A stretch of 64,000 nt of DNA from Mortierella sp. BCC40632 (GCA_011634665.1 WAEK01000028.1:1-64000), one strand, 5' to 3'; shown: positions 11,428 to 22,888, numbered from the stretch's first letter. Notes: generated from the sequence alone by a model not told the origin. A program made the numbers and translations.

Positions 11428-12354
11428 CTACGACACAGTAATTTCCGAGGTGCAAGGCTCAGGTAAAAATCCTTTAGATTCAGAGTCGAAATAGTAGCAA
11501 AAATCATCATCGGAGGGCGTTGTTTCCGGTTGGGTCTGCTCCTCCTGTCTCTTATGATTAATTGCTTTGCCATCTTCGGCAGTGCATGTCAAAGTCACCC
11601 AAACTGGTATATATTTTTTGCTCATAAAGTAGCTGTTGAGGATACTTTGACCAGATGAAGCACCAGGTTTGCATTCTCGGGTGCTTGGATCGGCACTAGC
11701 CACACTGATCTCTCCTACACTCGTCTCAATGATAATTGAGACGCCAAATAGAGAGGCCGTCGTGCCAGGCTTCAGCGCAAAGCCATCCTTGGTCTCCAAT
11801 CTAACTTCGTTTGTTAGACCAGCTTCTACCGCAGCCTCAGCGTTGATTTCCTTTAAGATAGTTCCAGAGACATTTATATTGCCTTTAACATACGCCGTCT
11901 TCGTCGTCACCTCCGTCGTCCGAAAGTCACAGTCGGTGGTGCTGCCGCTGGGGCACGACTTTAACTCTATCAGAATCGGCTTGACTCGGGCCTTGACCAC
12001 CATATTCTTGTAACTGCAGAAAGCCCACGAGTCGGGCACCTCAGGGGCACTGTAGGTGGGGCAGCGGTTGGGATCTTTCGCATACTTTGCCATAACGCCT
12101 TCATAGCAAAGTGAGGGAGTAATGCCCCCTCCCCAAGCAAGTTCGCTCCTTGTTAAATAGATAAAGCCCTCTGCACTGGTCTTGCCATTTTTGCCGGTCA
12201 TGTCTTTATCCAGGCCTGCCACCAAAGACATGGCTGCAGTGATGTAGTTAGGGTTTTTTTCGAGCTTGCACGAGTCGGACACAGCCAGAACACTGACTTT
12301 CCCAAGGAGAGACGCGAGTGTCAAGGCGAGGACAAAAGCGGGACGGGTGATCAT
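11428..12354 (-). CDS. Secreted protein of unknown family
   Basis: A single-exon gene of 308 residues. Residues 1-24 form a classical signal peptide (basic N-end, then a Leu/Ala-rich core, with likely cleavage after VSVLA). The mature part has several Cys and a long stretch rich in Thr, Val, Ile and Ser with alternating pattern, suggesting beta-sheet. A dibasic KR site near residue 269 is followed by a Gln/Glu/Thr/Pro-rich segment and a final Cys-bearing tail. The KR would suit Kex2 processing, an inference. A TATA box (ATATAAAAGG on the minus strand) lies about 100 bp upstream. I recognise no domain, GPI signal or catalytic motif. Its neighbours include three other secreted-protein genes. 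Confidence 0.75.
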   Translation of the reverse strand: MITRPAFVLALTLASLLGKVSVLAVSDSCKLEKNPNYITAAMSLVAGLDKDMTGKNGKTSAEGFIYLTRSELAWGGGITPSLCYEGVMAKYAKDPNRCPTYSAPEVPDSWAFCSYKNMVVKARVKPILIELKSCPSGSTTDCDFRTTEVTTKTAYVKGNINVSGTILKEINAEAAVEAGLTNEVRLETKDGFALKPGTTASLFGVSIIIETSVGEISVASADPSTRECKPGASSGQSILNSYFMSKKYIPVWVTLTCTAEDGKAINHKRQEEQTQPETTPSDDDFCYYFDSESKGFLPEPCTSEITVS

Positions 12355-12450
12355 TTCTTGCTGAAAGGTTCTTTAGTGGTGACTGGAGAGTTAGATCTTG
12401 TAAAAACTGGGCAAGGTGTGTAAAGATTGAGTGGTGTTAACACACTTTGC

Positions 12451-12460
12451 CCTTTTATAT
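12451..12460 (-). promoter_or_regulatory. TATA box of the secreted-protein gene at 12354
   Basis: ATATAAAAGG read on the minus strand, about 100 bp before the ATG. The spacing matches the two paralogous secreted genes at 19.3 and 22.4 kb. Confidence 0.55.
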
Positions 12461-13920
12461 GTATTTTACGAATACAGGACTGATTAGCGCAGCATTGGCT
12501 GGATCCTTTCAAAAGGTTACTCACTTGAAGGATGAACAAGTTGGACAAGCACTGTGTTCTTCAGCTAATGAGCAAAGAAGGACAGTCAGCAATGGAAGGG
12601 GAGAAGGATACGAATGCATAGCCAGGTATGGGAGTACCTCTATGTCAGGACAAGGGGAAGTGGAAATGGAAGAGGGGGGGGGGGGGGGGGAAGAATTGAT
12701 TCCTTCCCTAAAAAGAAATGGAGATGTTGTAGCCTCAAGAAAAGGAGTTAATGCCACACTGAGATCTTCAGAACCTAGAAAACCAAGGAGAAAGGGATTT
12801 GGGATAGAAGAGAAAGGAGTTGAAGCGTCCATCCATGAGCAAATTATTTGAGAGATGCAAACATTTTGAAAGGGGAGACAGCCCGGAGCTGCAGCTGATC
12901 CAAGGGGTGAAAAAAATGCCTCTCCACCCCTTTGGTTCTGCACTACACGTTTCTTTTTTGTGAAGAATTAAACAAAATATGCTATCCTTGGGTTGTGAAC
13001 GCGCCTGAGCTGATGATAGACAGATGACCTGTGCAAGGAGAGGCTAGCTTTTAGTACGAGAAGGTGTTGAGAAGCAAGGCAAAAGCTAGGCCAAAGATGT
13101 GAGAGCATTGGAACCTAGGCATTGACTGATGTCCAAGCGCGTGCATTTATGCACGCATTAGCAGAAGTTCAGACTACAGTGGAGTCACGACAAGTACAAC
13201 CTGATGTGCTAACTTTTTAAGCATTGCGCCAAAAATCTACGAATGTAGTGGCAAGGAGACAGGGTAAGACTCGGCAACGCTAATGGAAATCACCGAAGAA
13301 TGGAGCGGAGTCGGTCCACACCCTAAGAACACACTGTTACCATCACACTGATGTTGTACCAGGGCCACACGAAGAAACCAAAGATGTTGCATGAATGTAG
13401 GATACTTCTGGCTCTCTCCTTTCGACTCGTTATTACTATTTACAGGATCTCTGCTACAAAATCAAGTGTACGCAGGCCCACGTAGGTCTATCTGACGGAT
13501 ATGGCCGTCTAGGTCCTGCCCACTCCTTCTGTTTTCTCTCCCTCCCCCTTCCTTCATCGTTTGCTTGTTCAACAAATGGTGAGTGCGCAGGTTAGCTTCA
13601 AGCCCAAATATTCGTATAAATATATCCGGTTCAACTCCATTCGACCTCTGCCCTATCGATATCAATACCCAAGCTTGTACTCCAAACTATCAAGACTCGT
13701 ATCAGCTTCTGCGAACTCCACACGGAAACCGCCTTTGAGCCGCCCGACCAACCCACACATCTCCCTACTTGCGTAAGAGTGCGAGCCTGACTCAGATGCC
13801 CTTTTAAATATATACATTTTTTTTTTAAAAAAAAAACACTCAAACAAACTCTTTCTTTCCTCCATTACATCATCGCAATCCTTCGCTCAGATTTTCCCGT
13901 CAGCTGAACAAGAGGCAATC
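12461..13920. other. Intergenic between secreted-protein genes
   Basis: No gene is supported. The stretch holds a G-rich run (12674-12690) and, just before the next gene, an A/T-rich segment with TATATA near 13807-13812 that may be its core promoter. Confidence 0.5.
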
Positions 13921-14305
13921 ATGAAGTTTACTCTCGCCCTTGTCCTCACACTTCACTTGGCGACTTTTTGGCTTCGCCACAGATTATCTATTTGCTCACT
14001 GCGAGAAGGGTGGAAGTGACTGGGCTTACATTCAACCCGAATGGTGTTCCAATTGGGGTGCATACTCTTGGGCTTGTAATTCAGCCTGTCCAAGCAGGAA
14101 TGCTCGTTATTGTATGTATGATGACAGCCGCAAGACGGATCTATGCAAGTTTAAAGAATGGTGCGAGAAGGATGGATCAACTCCCAAGGCCACTCTATGC
14201 TCCTACACCGCCAGCGTACCAGATCATTGTACTGAGGACAGAGTAATCCAAAAGTACACTTATAGAAATATCACAGAGTGCACCACTATTTTTACTGGCG
14301 CATAA
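13921..14305 (+). pseudogene. Small secreted Cys-rich protein with one-base frame break
   Basis: The ATG at 13921 opens a good signal peptide (MKFTLALVLTL...), but this frame stops after 32 codons. The frame one base off is open to 14305 and encodes a compact mature domain with ten Cys, several paired with Trp/Tyr/Asn. The two frames overlap at a T5 run (13965-13969). One T fewer would join signal peptide and mature domain without any other change. It is therefore either a recently inactivated gene or a homopolymer error in the sequence. The domain is unrecognised; size and Cys content fit fungal small secreted proteins. TATATA lies about 110 bp upstream. Confidence 0.6.
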
Positions 14306-15431
14306 GAAAGGACTCTTTTTTTATTTTTGTTGTTGCACTCCAACCCTCCCCCTTAGTAGTTCAGCAATCTTAGCACGGGAAATATCCAGTGACCCCAAAT
14401 GAATTCATAACTTTTTTTTTCTCGCAATTGCTCAGGTTATTGGCGGCTCACTTAGCCTAGAGTTCACTGAAAGTGTCAGGCGTGGTTCCTTCGACAGAGG
14501 TCACTTCCTTTTATCAACTGCGCGCTAGATACGAAGATTGGCCAGTAGACCTACAGAAGAAAGAAGATTGTTTGTTGTTGTTGCAGATCATCGGTACCTG
14601 TTAGGACGACGCCATCGATAACAGCGATGAGCTACCAAAGGAGTTAATCGATTTTACCTATAGTTCAGACACTTGGAACGTTTGATTGGTACAAAAAATC
14701 ACTTTGTAGTAGCGAACATCTTCATCCAACAGCTTGAGAGTAAATACTCGGGTGTTGAGTAAACAATGAACCAAGTCAGTTTACGTGTCAATCCCATTAC
14801 TTCTTAGCAGTGATTTTTTCTTCCTTTCCAGCACGCTTTTCGTAACCATTCGCTTGTTTTCTTTCTCACCGGGACTCTGATGGTGTAGTCGATCTAAAAG
14901 TTCGACCTACTTATAACGCTACTTGGATCATTGTCATTGACGGCAACTCATTGAATTTGAGGAAGGTGATCCCAAAATGAGTTGAGCGGCTGCCCTGCAC
15001 ACGTTGAAGCAGGAGGAGGCTCCATACTTAAGAGGTATCCTCAGTCTCAGCTCAACCCTGTGTAAAATGTAATTCGCTGCTTGTCTATTGCCCTGAATTT
15101 AGATCTCCAAGAATAGTTGCAGTGTGTCCAGCAGTGTATTTGAACAGGCGCTGGTTTCATTGCATTACAGGTCCTTCCTTCATTCCCTGCCCCTCTCCTT
15201 TAGCCGCCCCTAGTCGTCCTGCCTCTGACTCTCCTGGGTCGACTGTGTTCTTTTCACTGCGCAGCTGAAGAGACGAAGCGTCTCCAGCGCTATCTCCACT
15301 GTAATCTCTTTACTGCTTTTATTGTTGGTATCTCAGCGTCGCATCGGACATCTGACGTCCGCTGCTTTGTATCGAATCTGCCGACGATAGAATATTCTCT
15401 GCCATTTCGAATGAAGTGGAGGACAGTGGTT

Positions 15432-15465
<34 letters not shown>

Positions 15466-16342
15466 AGAGGAGGCAACTGAGACGACTTCCAGATGTTCAA
15501 AAATCCAGATCGTCTTGTGGTACGTGTTACACTGACTCGATGGTGGCAATGGGTTGGTGCATGTGGAGAGAATGAAATGCATGAAATGAGGGGGGGGGGG
15601 AGATGGGAGAATAGTAGCTAAAGCTTGAGAGGCTTTGATAGTAGAACGGCGGCTCATAAAACTACAGCAGAGTCAAGCTGAAGAAAGGGAAAAAAAAAAG
15701 AGTAGGGGAGGAGCTCTGGACGCGAGAGAGGTGAAAGAGAAAGAGAGAAATTGGACTGGGAGGGATTAGACTTCTAGACTCGTCAGGTGTTTCCGGTACG
15801 CAGGGCGTGATGATCAACAGATGCCTCTCCCTGGCATCTCCTTCCCCCCACAGCCATGCACTCACCCAGAATGCCCTTCTGCCCACACCCTTGTAGACAT
15901 GGATATGGAATACAAAAGGCAGGATCAACAAACTCTGTCCTCACTTCACCATGAACTAGTTCTGTCAAGAACTTTGTCCGTTTATCAAACCCTTCACAGG
16001 ATGATAGGCCCATCTCTTACAATTCACGAGGCGGTTCTCTCTCTGCCAAGTACGCTATCTCCATGTTGACTAGTCAAGTTCATCGGATGAGTCCCTCTTC
16101 CCTAAATCTTGAACTAATCGTTTGCGCGCAATGGCATAGACTTGCTGACTTCTGGTTTAGCTAAGGCATAGTTACTCTAGTGAGGAGCTAGCTACAGAGC
16201 TTAGTCCTACTGGCGACTAGGAAAACCTTGTAATACTAAAAAGTTCCACATCTATCCTTTGATCTTAATTCACCCTTGGTCATACTCCAAAGCTCTAGTA
16301 TGTGCTATAGGTTTAGTCGTTAGTTGGTTTCTGGAAACAATC

Positions 16343-16378
<36 letters not shown>

Positions 16379-18406
16379 TAACAATGCCAGGTTTGTTCTA
16401 CATTTTTGCAGATGAACCCTCTGAACACACAAAACCACTTGCTGTGAGTTCAGGTGCAAACACGAACTGTTGAATTGAGCTCTTTTCTTTTTGCAACCTC
16501 ATACTCTATCTGATAGTCCCGCGATTCGGTTCACGCGTCGAAGGTTCACTTTCAGGTTCCGCTCCCTTCACTGCGATTAAGATTGAATGACCGCCAATAC
16601 ATTTACTCATTCGCATGCCGTGAGACCTACTTCAACGACTTCTCCATACGGAGGAAAGTGTCTAGTGTGGAAGTGCAGTTATGAGAGTAGGATCGCCCTT
16701 GAAGCCTATGAGATATCCATCAGTTCAAGGACAAGAAATTCATACGAAGTATAAGAAAAGGCAGACCACAGAGCGAAAGGCTGCTCAAGTGGAAACAGCA
16801 GACAAGAGAAGACAAAAAATACTGAGGGGGTATTACACTAATATCGCCGCGCTACCATTGAGTCTCCAAGTGTTCAACAGTGACATGAAATGAGTAGAAA
16901 GCAAAGCAATCTTGACCATGCTTCTGAAGAGAAAGGGGTGGGTGAGTACACCTTAGTCTAGACTAACAAACTGCACAGGGAACTAAAGCGGAGCAAAGAA
17001 GCAATGGTATGCATTCCTCAGCCTGTCTATAGATTTTTTTTCCATCGAGGGACTGACGATACCATGGCACAAATACATGTACTGGAGACTTGCATAGACG
17101 TCGCACCCGAACAGTACCAACTCTATTGGATGTAGTTTTTACATGACAGCGCAGAGTCGAAGAAATGTATACTACTGTGGTGTACATCATCTTTCAAGGA
17201 AGACTAAAGAGAAATGGCGACAAACAGGACACAGACTAGCAACGAGCAATGGGGGCAGAGCACGACAGCGAATACCGACAGAGCGTGGTGGAAACAGGCG
17301 ATTGTAACCAATATTCTTCTCCCTCGGCAATATTTTTGATAGGGTGCTAGCTAGTGGGTCTTAGATCTCTCTCTCCATCCTCCATCCCCCCCTCTCGTCA
17401 CTTCTACTTGACACAGAAGTCATGCTGCTTTTTAGCAGACATCTCCACTTTATCACCTGCATTTCTCATGCCATGCTGAATTCATGATTGACAGAGTTTT
17501 CTGTTACAAGGTTGCTTCAAGGAGATCATACCAGCTGCAGAGATAGAGGAAAAAAAAAAAAAAAAAAAAAAAAAAAAGGAGCATGTCTATCCTAGACAAA
17601 ACCAAAGATCAGTAATCCTCTTTGGCTTCTCTAGTTTTCCTTCATTGTGTATGCCCTTCTCCCTTTATCCTTTGGTTTTCCCTTACTGAACTGAGCTCTC
17701 CTATTTCCAGCAGCCTAACTCTAATTTTTTCCTGTGAAATGCATGTTGTCCATATTTCGGAAAATGGGTGGTCTTGTGTTGCATAGAAGCGCACCCGCAG
17801 GACTATCTAGACTCTTTCCACTCAAAAGACAGGGGTGGCAGCGGGTCATGTTTTTTGCTAGCTCCTCGCACATACCTTTCAGGCAGTAATACTCAGTTTG
17901 TGCTACTTGATTGCGGGATGTCGGTGAGCCATGTTTTTCTTGGTAGATCAGTGGACACAGACCCTATTTCGGTCAATGGCCAACGGTCCTGTCGACAATT
18001 GACGTTTGCACTATGGACTCATAGATCTTTTCTTTCGAGATTGTCTAAGCAAACCAGTCGCCACGTTCTCATAGAAACCCCCTGCTTCAGGTTCAGGTTT
18101 CTTTCATTGGGGGAGAGCATTCCTGAACGGTGAAAACCTCAGACGCATACTTTAGTCATCTCTCTCTCTCTCTCTCTCTTTTTTTTTTCCTAGACTGTAG
18201 ATATCTAATCGGAAACTAACCTATGGCTACTCCTCTGACAACTACCAATCTATTCCACTATTTTTATCACTAAATTGAAATCAGTACTGCTGTGCTAGTC
18301 TACCGGGTGTTGGTTCTCTGTCCTTTGGCAATGCAAAATGAGTGCTACATGTCCTAAGTGAATCGAGAATCGGGCAAGCGTGCAAACACTTCCCCAAGAA
18401 AAAACC
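14306..18406. other. Long intergenic region, no supported gene
   Basis: About 4 kb without a convincing gene. It contains a (GA)n tract (about 15436-15465), a T run of about 30 (16348-16377), an A run of about 28 (17550-17577), and a (TC)n-T9 tract (about 18163-18189). A 121-codon open frame at 17768-18133 has no features that support it. The last 130 bases (from a GTACTGCTGTGCT block at 18284) resemble the distal promoter of the 22.4 kb paralogue. Confidence 0.5.
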
Positions 18407-18657
18407 TAAAGTGCATCCAAAATTCGATCAATGATTTTTTTAGATGGAATCATTCCGCATTTACTCCTCAGTTCATGAGTCATTCCTCATGTTGATTCGT
18501 AGAGAAGATCTACTTTGCGTACTTATGTGGTTCCGACTACAAAGGTCTACTCCAGGTATTGTAGCCATTCTCCGATCGAGCAACATAGTCAAAAGTACTA
18601 ACAAAATTTTACACGGGTTTAGTACAGGGTTTTTAGTCTTTGTTCATGGGCTGATAG
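18407..18657 (+). repeat. Left arm of a perfect 251-bp inverted repeat
   Basis: Every base of 18407-18657 is the reverse complement of 18964-19214, compared line by line. The inner ends stop matching abruptly at 18658/18963 and the outer ends at 18406/19215. The arm carries an open frame on its inward strand, which appears twice because the arms are identical. No simple target-site duplication is visible at the outer edges. Confidence 0.97.
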
Positions 18658-18963
18658 TTTCGAATCCATTGAAGTTGGGAAAAAACCTTAGATACACAGA
18701 GTACATCAGTCAATAGACATCACAATCTATCATTATAACTATTCCAGTATGTCTTTTAGGCGGTCAAATCAATGACTATGGCCAGGCACCTTTTTCACAA
18801 ATAGGCTAAAAGTTGCAAAAAATTCTCAAAGTGGACGTTCTTCAGAGCGAGAGAAATCGTGGCAGATATCCACACAGTCATTGAAATTTATGCACGCTGT
18901 AAGTTTTGCTTGAACAACTCCTTCTACATATCCAGTCGGGACAAGGTTGTTCGTTCGTTTGAT
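18658..18963. other. 306-bp spacer of the inverted repeat
   Basis: Unique sequence between the two arms with no recognisable gene. It is A/T-rich in parts and has stop codons in all frames. Confidence 0.8.
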
Positions 18964-19214
18964 CTATCAGCCCATGAACAAAGACTAAAAACCCTGTACT
19001 AAACCCGTGTAAAATTTTGTTAGTACTTTTGACTATGTTGCTCGATCGGAGAATGGCTACAATACCTGGAGTAGACCTTTGTAGTCGGAACCACATAAGT
19101 ACGCAAAGTAGATCTTCTCTACGAATCAACATGAGGAATGACTCATGAACTGAGGAGTAAATGCGGAATGATTCCATCTAAAAAAATCATTGATCGAATT
19201 TTGGATGCACTTTA
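18964..19214 (-). repeat. Right arm of a perfect 251-bp inverted repeat
   Basis: Exact reverse complement of 18407-18657. Its outer end runs into the TATA box (starting 19213) of the secreted-protein gene whose ATG is at 19307, so the arm sits where proximal promoter sequence would be expected. Confidence 0.97.
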
Positions 19215-19219
19215 TAAAA
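19213..19219 (+). promoter_or_regulatory. TATA box of the 19.3 kb secreted-protein gene
   Basis: TATAAAA, 94 bp before the ATG. The segment from here to the ATG aligns with the same segment of the 22.4 kb paralogue (TATAAAAA at 22303, 85 bp before its ATG), including a shared CTCATCTCACA block. Confidence 0.65.
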
Positions 19220-19306
19220 AAAGAGGGGGTGATATCCTATAGCCTCAGCTTTGGCTGCACACAAATTATTTGCTCATCTCACATCACCTTTTCTGTCTAT
19301 TTCAAA

Positions 19307-19954
19307 ATGGTCAAGCTCTTTTCAGCCATCACCACCGTCCTCCCCGCTGTCCTTAGCGCGGTCCAAGGCGCCTACATCCTAAGCTCTGGAGCCTTGCGAG
19401 GCACGCACGTTGCCTACGGTGTCGACTGCGAAAACTCGATCTCCTACACTCGCGCATCAAAAACACTCAAGGCGGGTGAGGTTTTCTGCTCTTACCTCGG
19501 CGATGTCAACATGTCGCTTTGCCAGTGCCACCAAGCCAGTGTTTCGGCCCAAGATCAGGACGGCTTCACTCGTGACATCTTGAACCATATCTGGGTCCTT
19601 GGTATTTGTTCTGACAGAGATAATGGCGTCAACTATGCAAACGATGGAACTTGGATCAACGGCTTCTATGAGGGCAATAAATTCATGAGCGCCGCTGGAT
19701 TCTCCAAGGGCAGGATCTTCTGGAATGGATGCAAGCAAGCCTGTTGGCTGCAGCCACGCTTCTCAGGGCTTGTCATGGCGCCACTTGAGCGGCGTTTCCA
19801 CAAATTGCTAAATACTCATCTAGAACAGCAAATAAACAAGACACTGGCTGATGACGGCCAAGAGTTCATTGAGGCATTAATATTGGATCCACTGAGTAGC
19901 TTTACGACCTGTTCTACTAGTAGTTATCACCACAGATTGATATATTTGAGGTGA
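19307..19954 (+). CDS. Small secreted protein, paralogue A, with frameshifted C-terminus
   Basis: A 215-residue open frame. Residues 1-21 form a signal peptide (MVKLFSAITTVLPAVLSAVQG), with the mature protein starting near AYILSSG. It matches the 22.4 kb paralogue across the body: shared Cys pattern (VFCSYL, LCQCHQ) and an identical block VNYANDGTWINGFY. A tandem CAAG duplication at 19732-19739 shifts the frame just after NGCK. The conserved ending is lost and about 75 new residues follow, drawn from what is 3' untranslated sequence in the paralogue. The family is unknown to me; size and Cys content suggest an extracellular role. The promoter is also split by the inverted repeat, so this copy may be decaying. 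Confidence 0.7.
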   Translation: MVKLFSAITTVLPAVLSAVQGAYILSSGALRGTHVAYGVDCENSISYTRASKTLKAGEVFCSYLGDVNMSLCQCHQASVSAQDQDGFTRDILNHIWVLGICSDRDNGVNYANDGTWINGFYEGNKFMSAAGFSKGRIFWNGCKQACWLQPRFSGLVMAPLERRFHKLLNTHLEQQINKTLADDGQEFIEALILDPLSSFTTCSTSSYHHRLIYLR

Positions 19955-20536
19955 GAATTAGTTCTCAAGGGACTTGGCGCATTTAAATGTAGCAGTGAGC
20001 TTGAATAAGGTGAATAGCTAGGAGAGAAAGTAGTGACCACAGCCTTGTGGCGAGGTCAATATTCATAGGTATACCTCATATCACGACTAGCCTCTCTTTT
20101 TTAGCAGCACAATTTATGAACTAGAGTGTCTCCGTTGGCCAGATTGCCCTTCTTACCTATCATAAACTTGTGTGGTCTCGGATGGAGTGTCGACACTCGG
20201 TCCCAATAATCCTCCATCACGGATAGACTGACAACAAATACCTTGAATATCCTTCATATATTGGAGCAAAATACTGTTCTCCCTCTCTCTCTCTCTCAGG
20301 GTGTTGCAGGGCCTTAGACTTGCCTAAGATGTGAGTCTGTTTACCTCCACTCCCCCCCCCCCACCCAAGAAAACCCAGGCTGTCTAAAAAGTAGACTCTT
20401 TGTGGAGAATAAAAGCCTGTTCTTCTCATTGTACCTCTTGCCTTTCTCGCCTCCTCTGCTACGTTTTCCACTGTGTACAATGTACTGGGTCATGACTGAC
20501 CATGACCATCAATCCATTCTGTTCCATAGAAGAAAA

Positions 20537-20582
<46 letters not shown>

Positions 20583-22302
20583 AGTTAAAGAGCACACTGA
20601 CTGATCCCAGAAGAAAGAAATGAGCACGGGAATTGACAGCTGTCTAAGCAGGTTACGTTGGCTGAAGACTGTGAGGAAGGGAAATAGGCGCTTCACGAGA
20701 ATAGTTCTAAGTGACCGAGAAACAAAAACCCCATTTGATGTTTAGATACTGCTTCATAATCACACTGAGTAACCAGGTCTCAGAGAGTAGTGAACAAAGT
20801 GTTCTACAGGAGGCGCATTAGGGTACACCAACATCAGACAACGAAGGAGAGTAAAGGCAAGCAAGGGCACTTAAGGTAGGAAGAACGGAAAGTGAAGAAG
20901 ACGGAGATGGAGAGAGATAAAATTATGAGGAGCTGGATACTCTGCGTAGTGAAGAGACTGGCCTTCACTTTTTTCTTAAAGAGATTCTCACTCCAGGATA
21001 CCTCTGAACTCTTCTTTGAAGCCCATACCCTTCCTCTTTCCTAGGAATGCCAGGGAAGCACTAGAACAGAAGGCTCGGGTCTACCTTATCTGTCAATCAG
21101 CAGGAGAAAGCCGACCAGTTGGTATTAATCTCGTTTTTTTTTTGGGGGGGGGATCGAAAAATAGACAATCCAAGCACACCAAGGTTCCACTCAAAATATC
21201 TCACCTTAACCAATCCTTCGTGCAGTCATGCCCAACAACTCTCTTCACAAGTCTTTAACTCTGCTCTCTCTCCCTCTCCCTGCTTCAACAACAGACGCCT
21301 TCTTGCCAAGCTCTCTATATCATTTACACATGCTATTGCACAAATATTTCACGGACTTTGTCTGCTACTGCAATTACGTCTAGAAATACATATTAGATAC
21401 AGTGAAAGGAGCGGGGTCATGCAAGAAGGCAGCGTTGGTAGTGAGAGGGAAGAACATGTCTGCTGCAGGCAAGACTGGAGACTGGGTACTCCAACTCATT
21501 CACACTCATAATTTCCAATTGGACCTCATTGGGTGCGCTCCTTCTTTCTCAATGTCTTCCATTTTTATCCAAGGATTGGGAGCTTCAAATTGGCCTATTC
21601 TTTAGCTGAGAGGGTAGGAGTCAATATGCGCACGTTTTTGGTGTGCAGAGTATTGTCGCTACGACTTGGTCACCCTAGATTTGCTCTTCTGAAAAGAAGA
21701 AGAAAAAAAGTTGGTGGGGTTGATTTAGACAGGCTCTATTATTGGCGCAGATATCCTGACCAGAGCTGCAACAGCCTTGTGTTACATTTACACTTCAGTC
21801 ACTCTCTTCACGGTGGTCCCGGACCACTCTAGGCCTTGATCGTGACACGGTTGTCGCGATAGGGCTCTTTGTGTTTCGTTACCGTCAGGCAACGGCCTCT
21901 GCGATTAAGCACGTTTGTGCTGCATGACGGTAGAACTGATCTATCAATCGTGCAGCTTTCAAAGCATCTAATGTTTGTTCTCATCACTGGGCTTTGGGGA
22001 TGTAAGCAAGTCTGCCTTTACTGTTGGGATAGAAGATGTTTGTTCGCATAGAGGAGCAACCGAGATAGGCTCGAAATGAAGGTCAACTTTCTATCCCTCT
22101 CCAATGTGCAGCAGATTTGTTTAGTCATTTTTGAGTTAGATATAGTACTGCTGTGCTGCTATGCCAAATGGGAGTTACACATCTAGAATGAGGCGAGACT
22201 CAGGTCGGTCTTGGATGAGACAGGAGCCAAGGCAATAGTAAAAAGACGCGTCGCTGTAGGCAAACAGGCGAGCATTGCGAGGACTTTGTCAGTTCCAGCC
22301 GA
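19955..22302. other. Intergenic between the two paralogues
   Basis: About 2.3 kb without a supported gene. It holds an A41 run (about 20540-20580), a C-rich run (20352-20363), and a T9-G9 run (21134-21151). A block GTACTGCTGTGCT at 22145-22157 followed by weaker similarity marks the distal promoter shared with the 19.3 kb copy. Confidence 0.5.
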
Positions 22303-22310
22303 TATAAAAA
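22303..22310 (+). promoter_or_regulatory. TATA box of the 22.4 kb secreted-protein gene
   Basis: TATAAAAA, 85 bp before the ATG at 22388. About 145 bp separate it from the conserved distal block at 22145. In the 19.3 kb paralogue that interval is about 920 bp because of the inverted repeat. Confidence 0.65.
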
Positions 22311-22387
22311 GAGTGGCATTCTCAACCTCAGTTTTGACTTCACACAACCTCCGCTCATCTCACACCACTTCTACTGCTCTTTTCAAG

Positions 22388-22888
22388 ATGGTCAAGCTCA
22401 TTTCGGTCGCCACTATTATCCTCCCAGCTGTCATTAGCGCAGTCCAAGGTGCCTACATCCTTAGCTCCGGATCTCTGCGCGGTACTCACCCTATCTTGGG
22501 AATCAACTGTGACAACTCGGTAGCCTACACCAAGGCGAAAAATACGCTCAAGGCGGGCGATGTTTTCTGCTCCTACCTTTCCAAGGTTGACATGTCCCTT
22601 TGCCAGTGCCATCAAGTCGACGTTGCAGCCAATAACCTTGATGGATTCACTGTTGACATCTTGAACAACATCCAGGTCCTCGGTGTCTGCTCCAGAAGAT
22701 CCGGTGGTGTCAACTATGCGAACGATGGAACCTGGATTAACGGTTTCTACCAGAACAATAAGTTCATGAGTGCCGCTGGGTTTTCCCGTGGCAAGGTCAC
22801 CAAGAATGGCTGTAAGCCTGTGGGCTGCAGCTCCGCCTCTCAGGGCTTGTCGTGGCGCCACTTGAGCGGCGTCTCCACACAATGCTAA
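22388..22888 (+). CDS. Small secreted protein, paralogue B (intact)
   Basis: A single-exon gene of 166 residues. Residues 1-21 are a signal peptide (MVKLISVATIILPAVISAVQG). The mature protein has eight Cys, enough for four disulfides, placed in INCDNS, VFCSYL, LCQCHQ, GVCSRR, NGCKPVGCSS and the final residue. It also has an NYANDGTWINGFY block shared with paralogue A. There is no membrane segment or catalytic motif I recognise. It is likely an extracellular or wall-associated protein of unknown function. The gene is the undamaged reference for reading the lesions in the 19.3 kb copy. An A/T-rich 3' region still aligns with the extended tail of that copy. Confidence 0.82.
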   Translation: MVKLISVATIILPAVISAVQGAYILSSGSLRGTHPILGINCDNSVAYTKAKNTLKAGDVFCSYLSKVDMSLCQCHQVDVAANNLDGFTVDILNNIQVLGVCSRRSGGVNYANDGTWINGFYQNNKFMSAAGFSRGKVTKNGCKPVGCSSASQGLSWRHLSGVSTQC

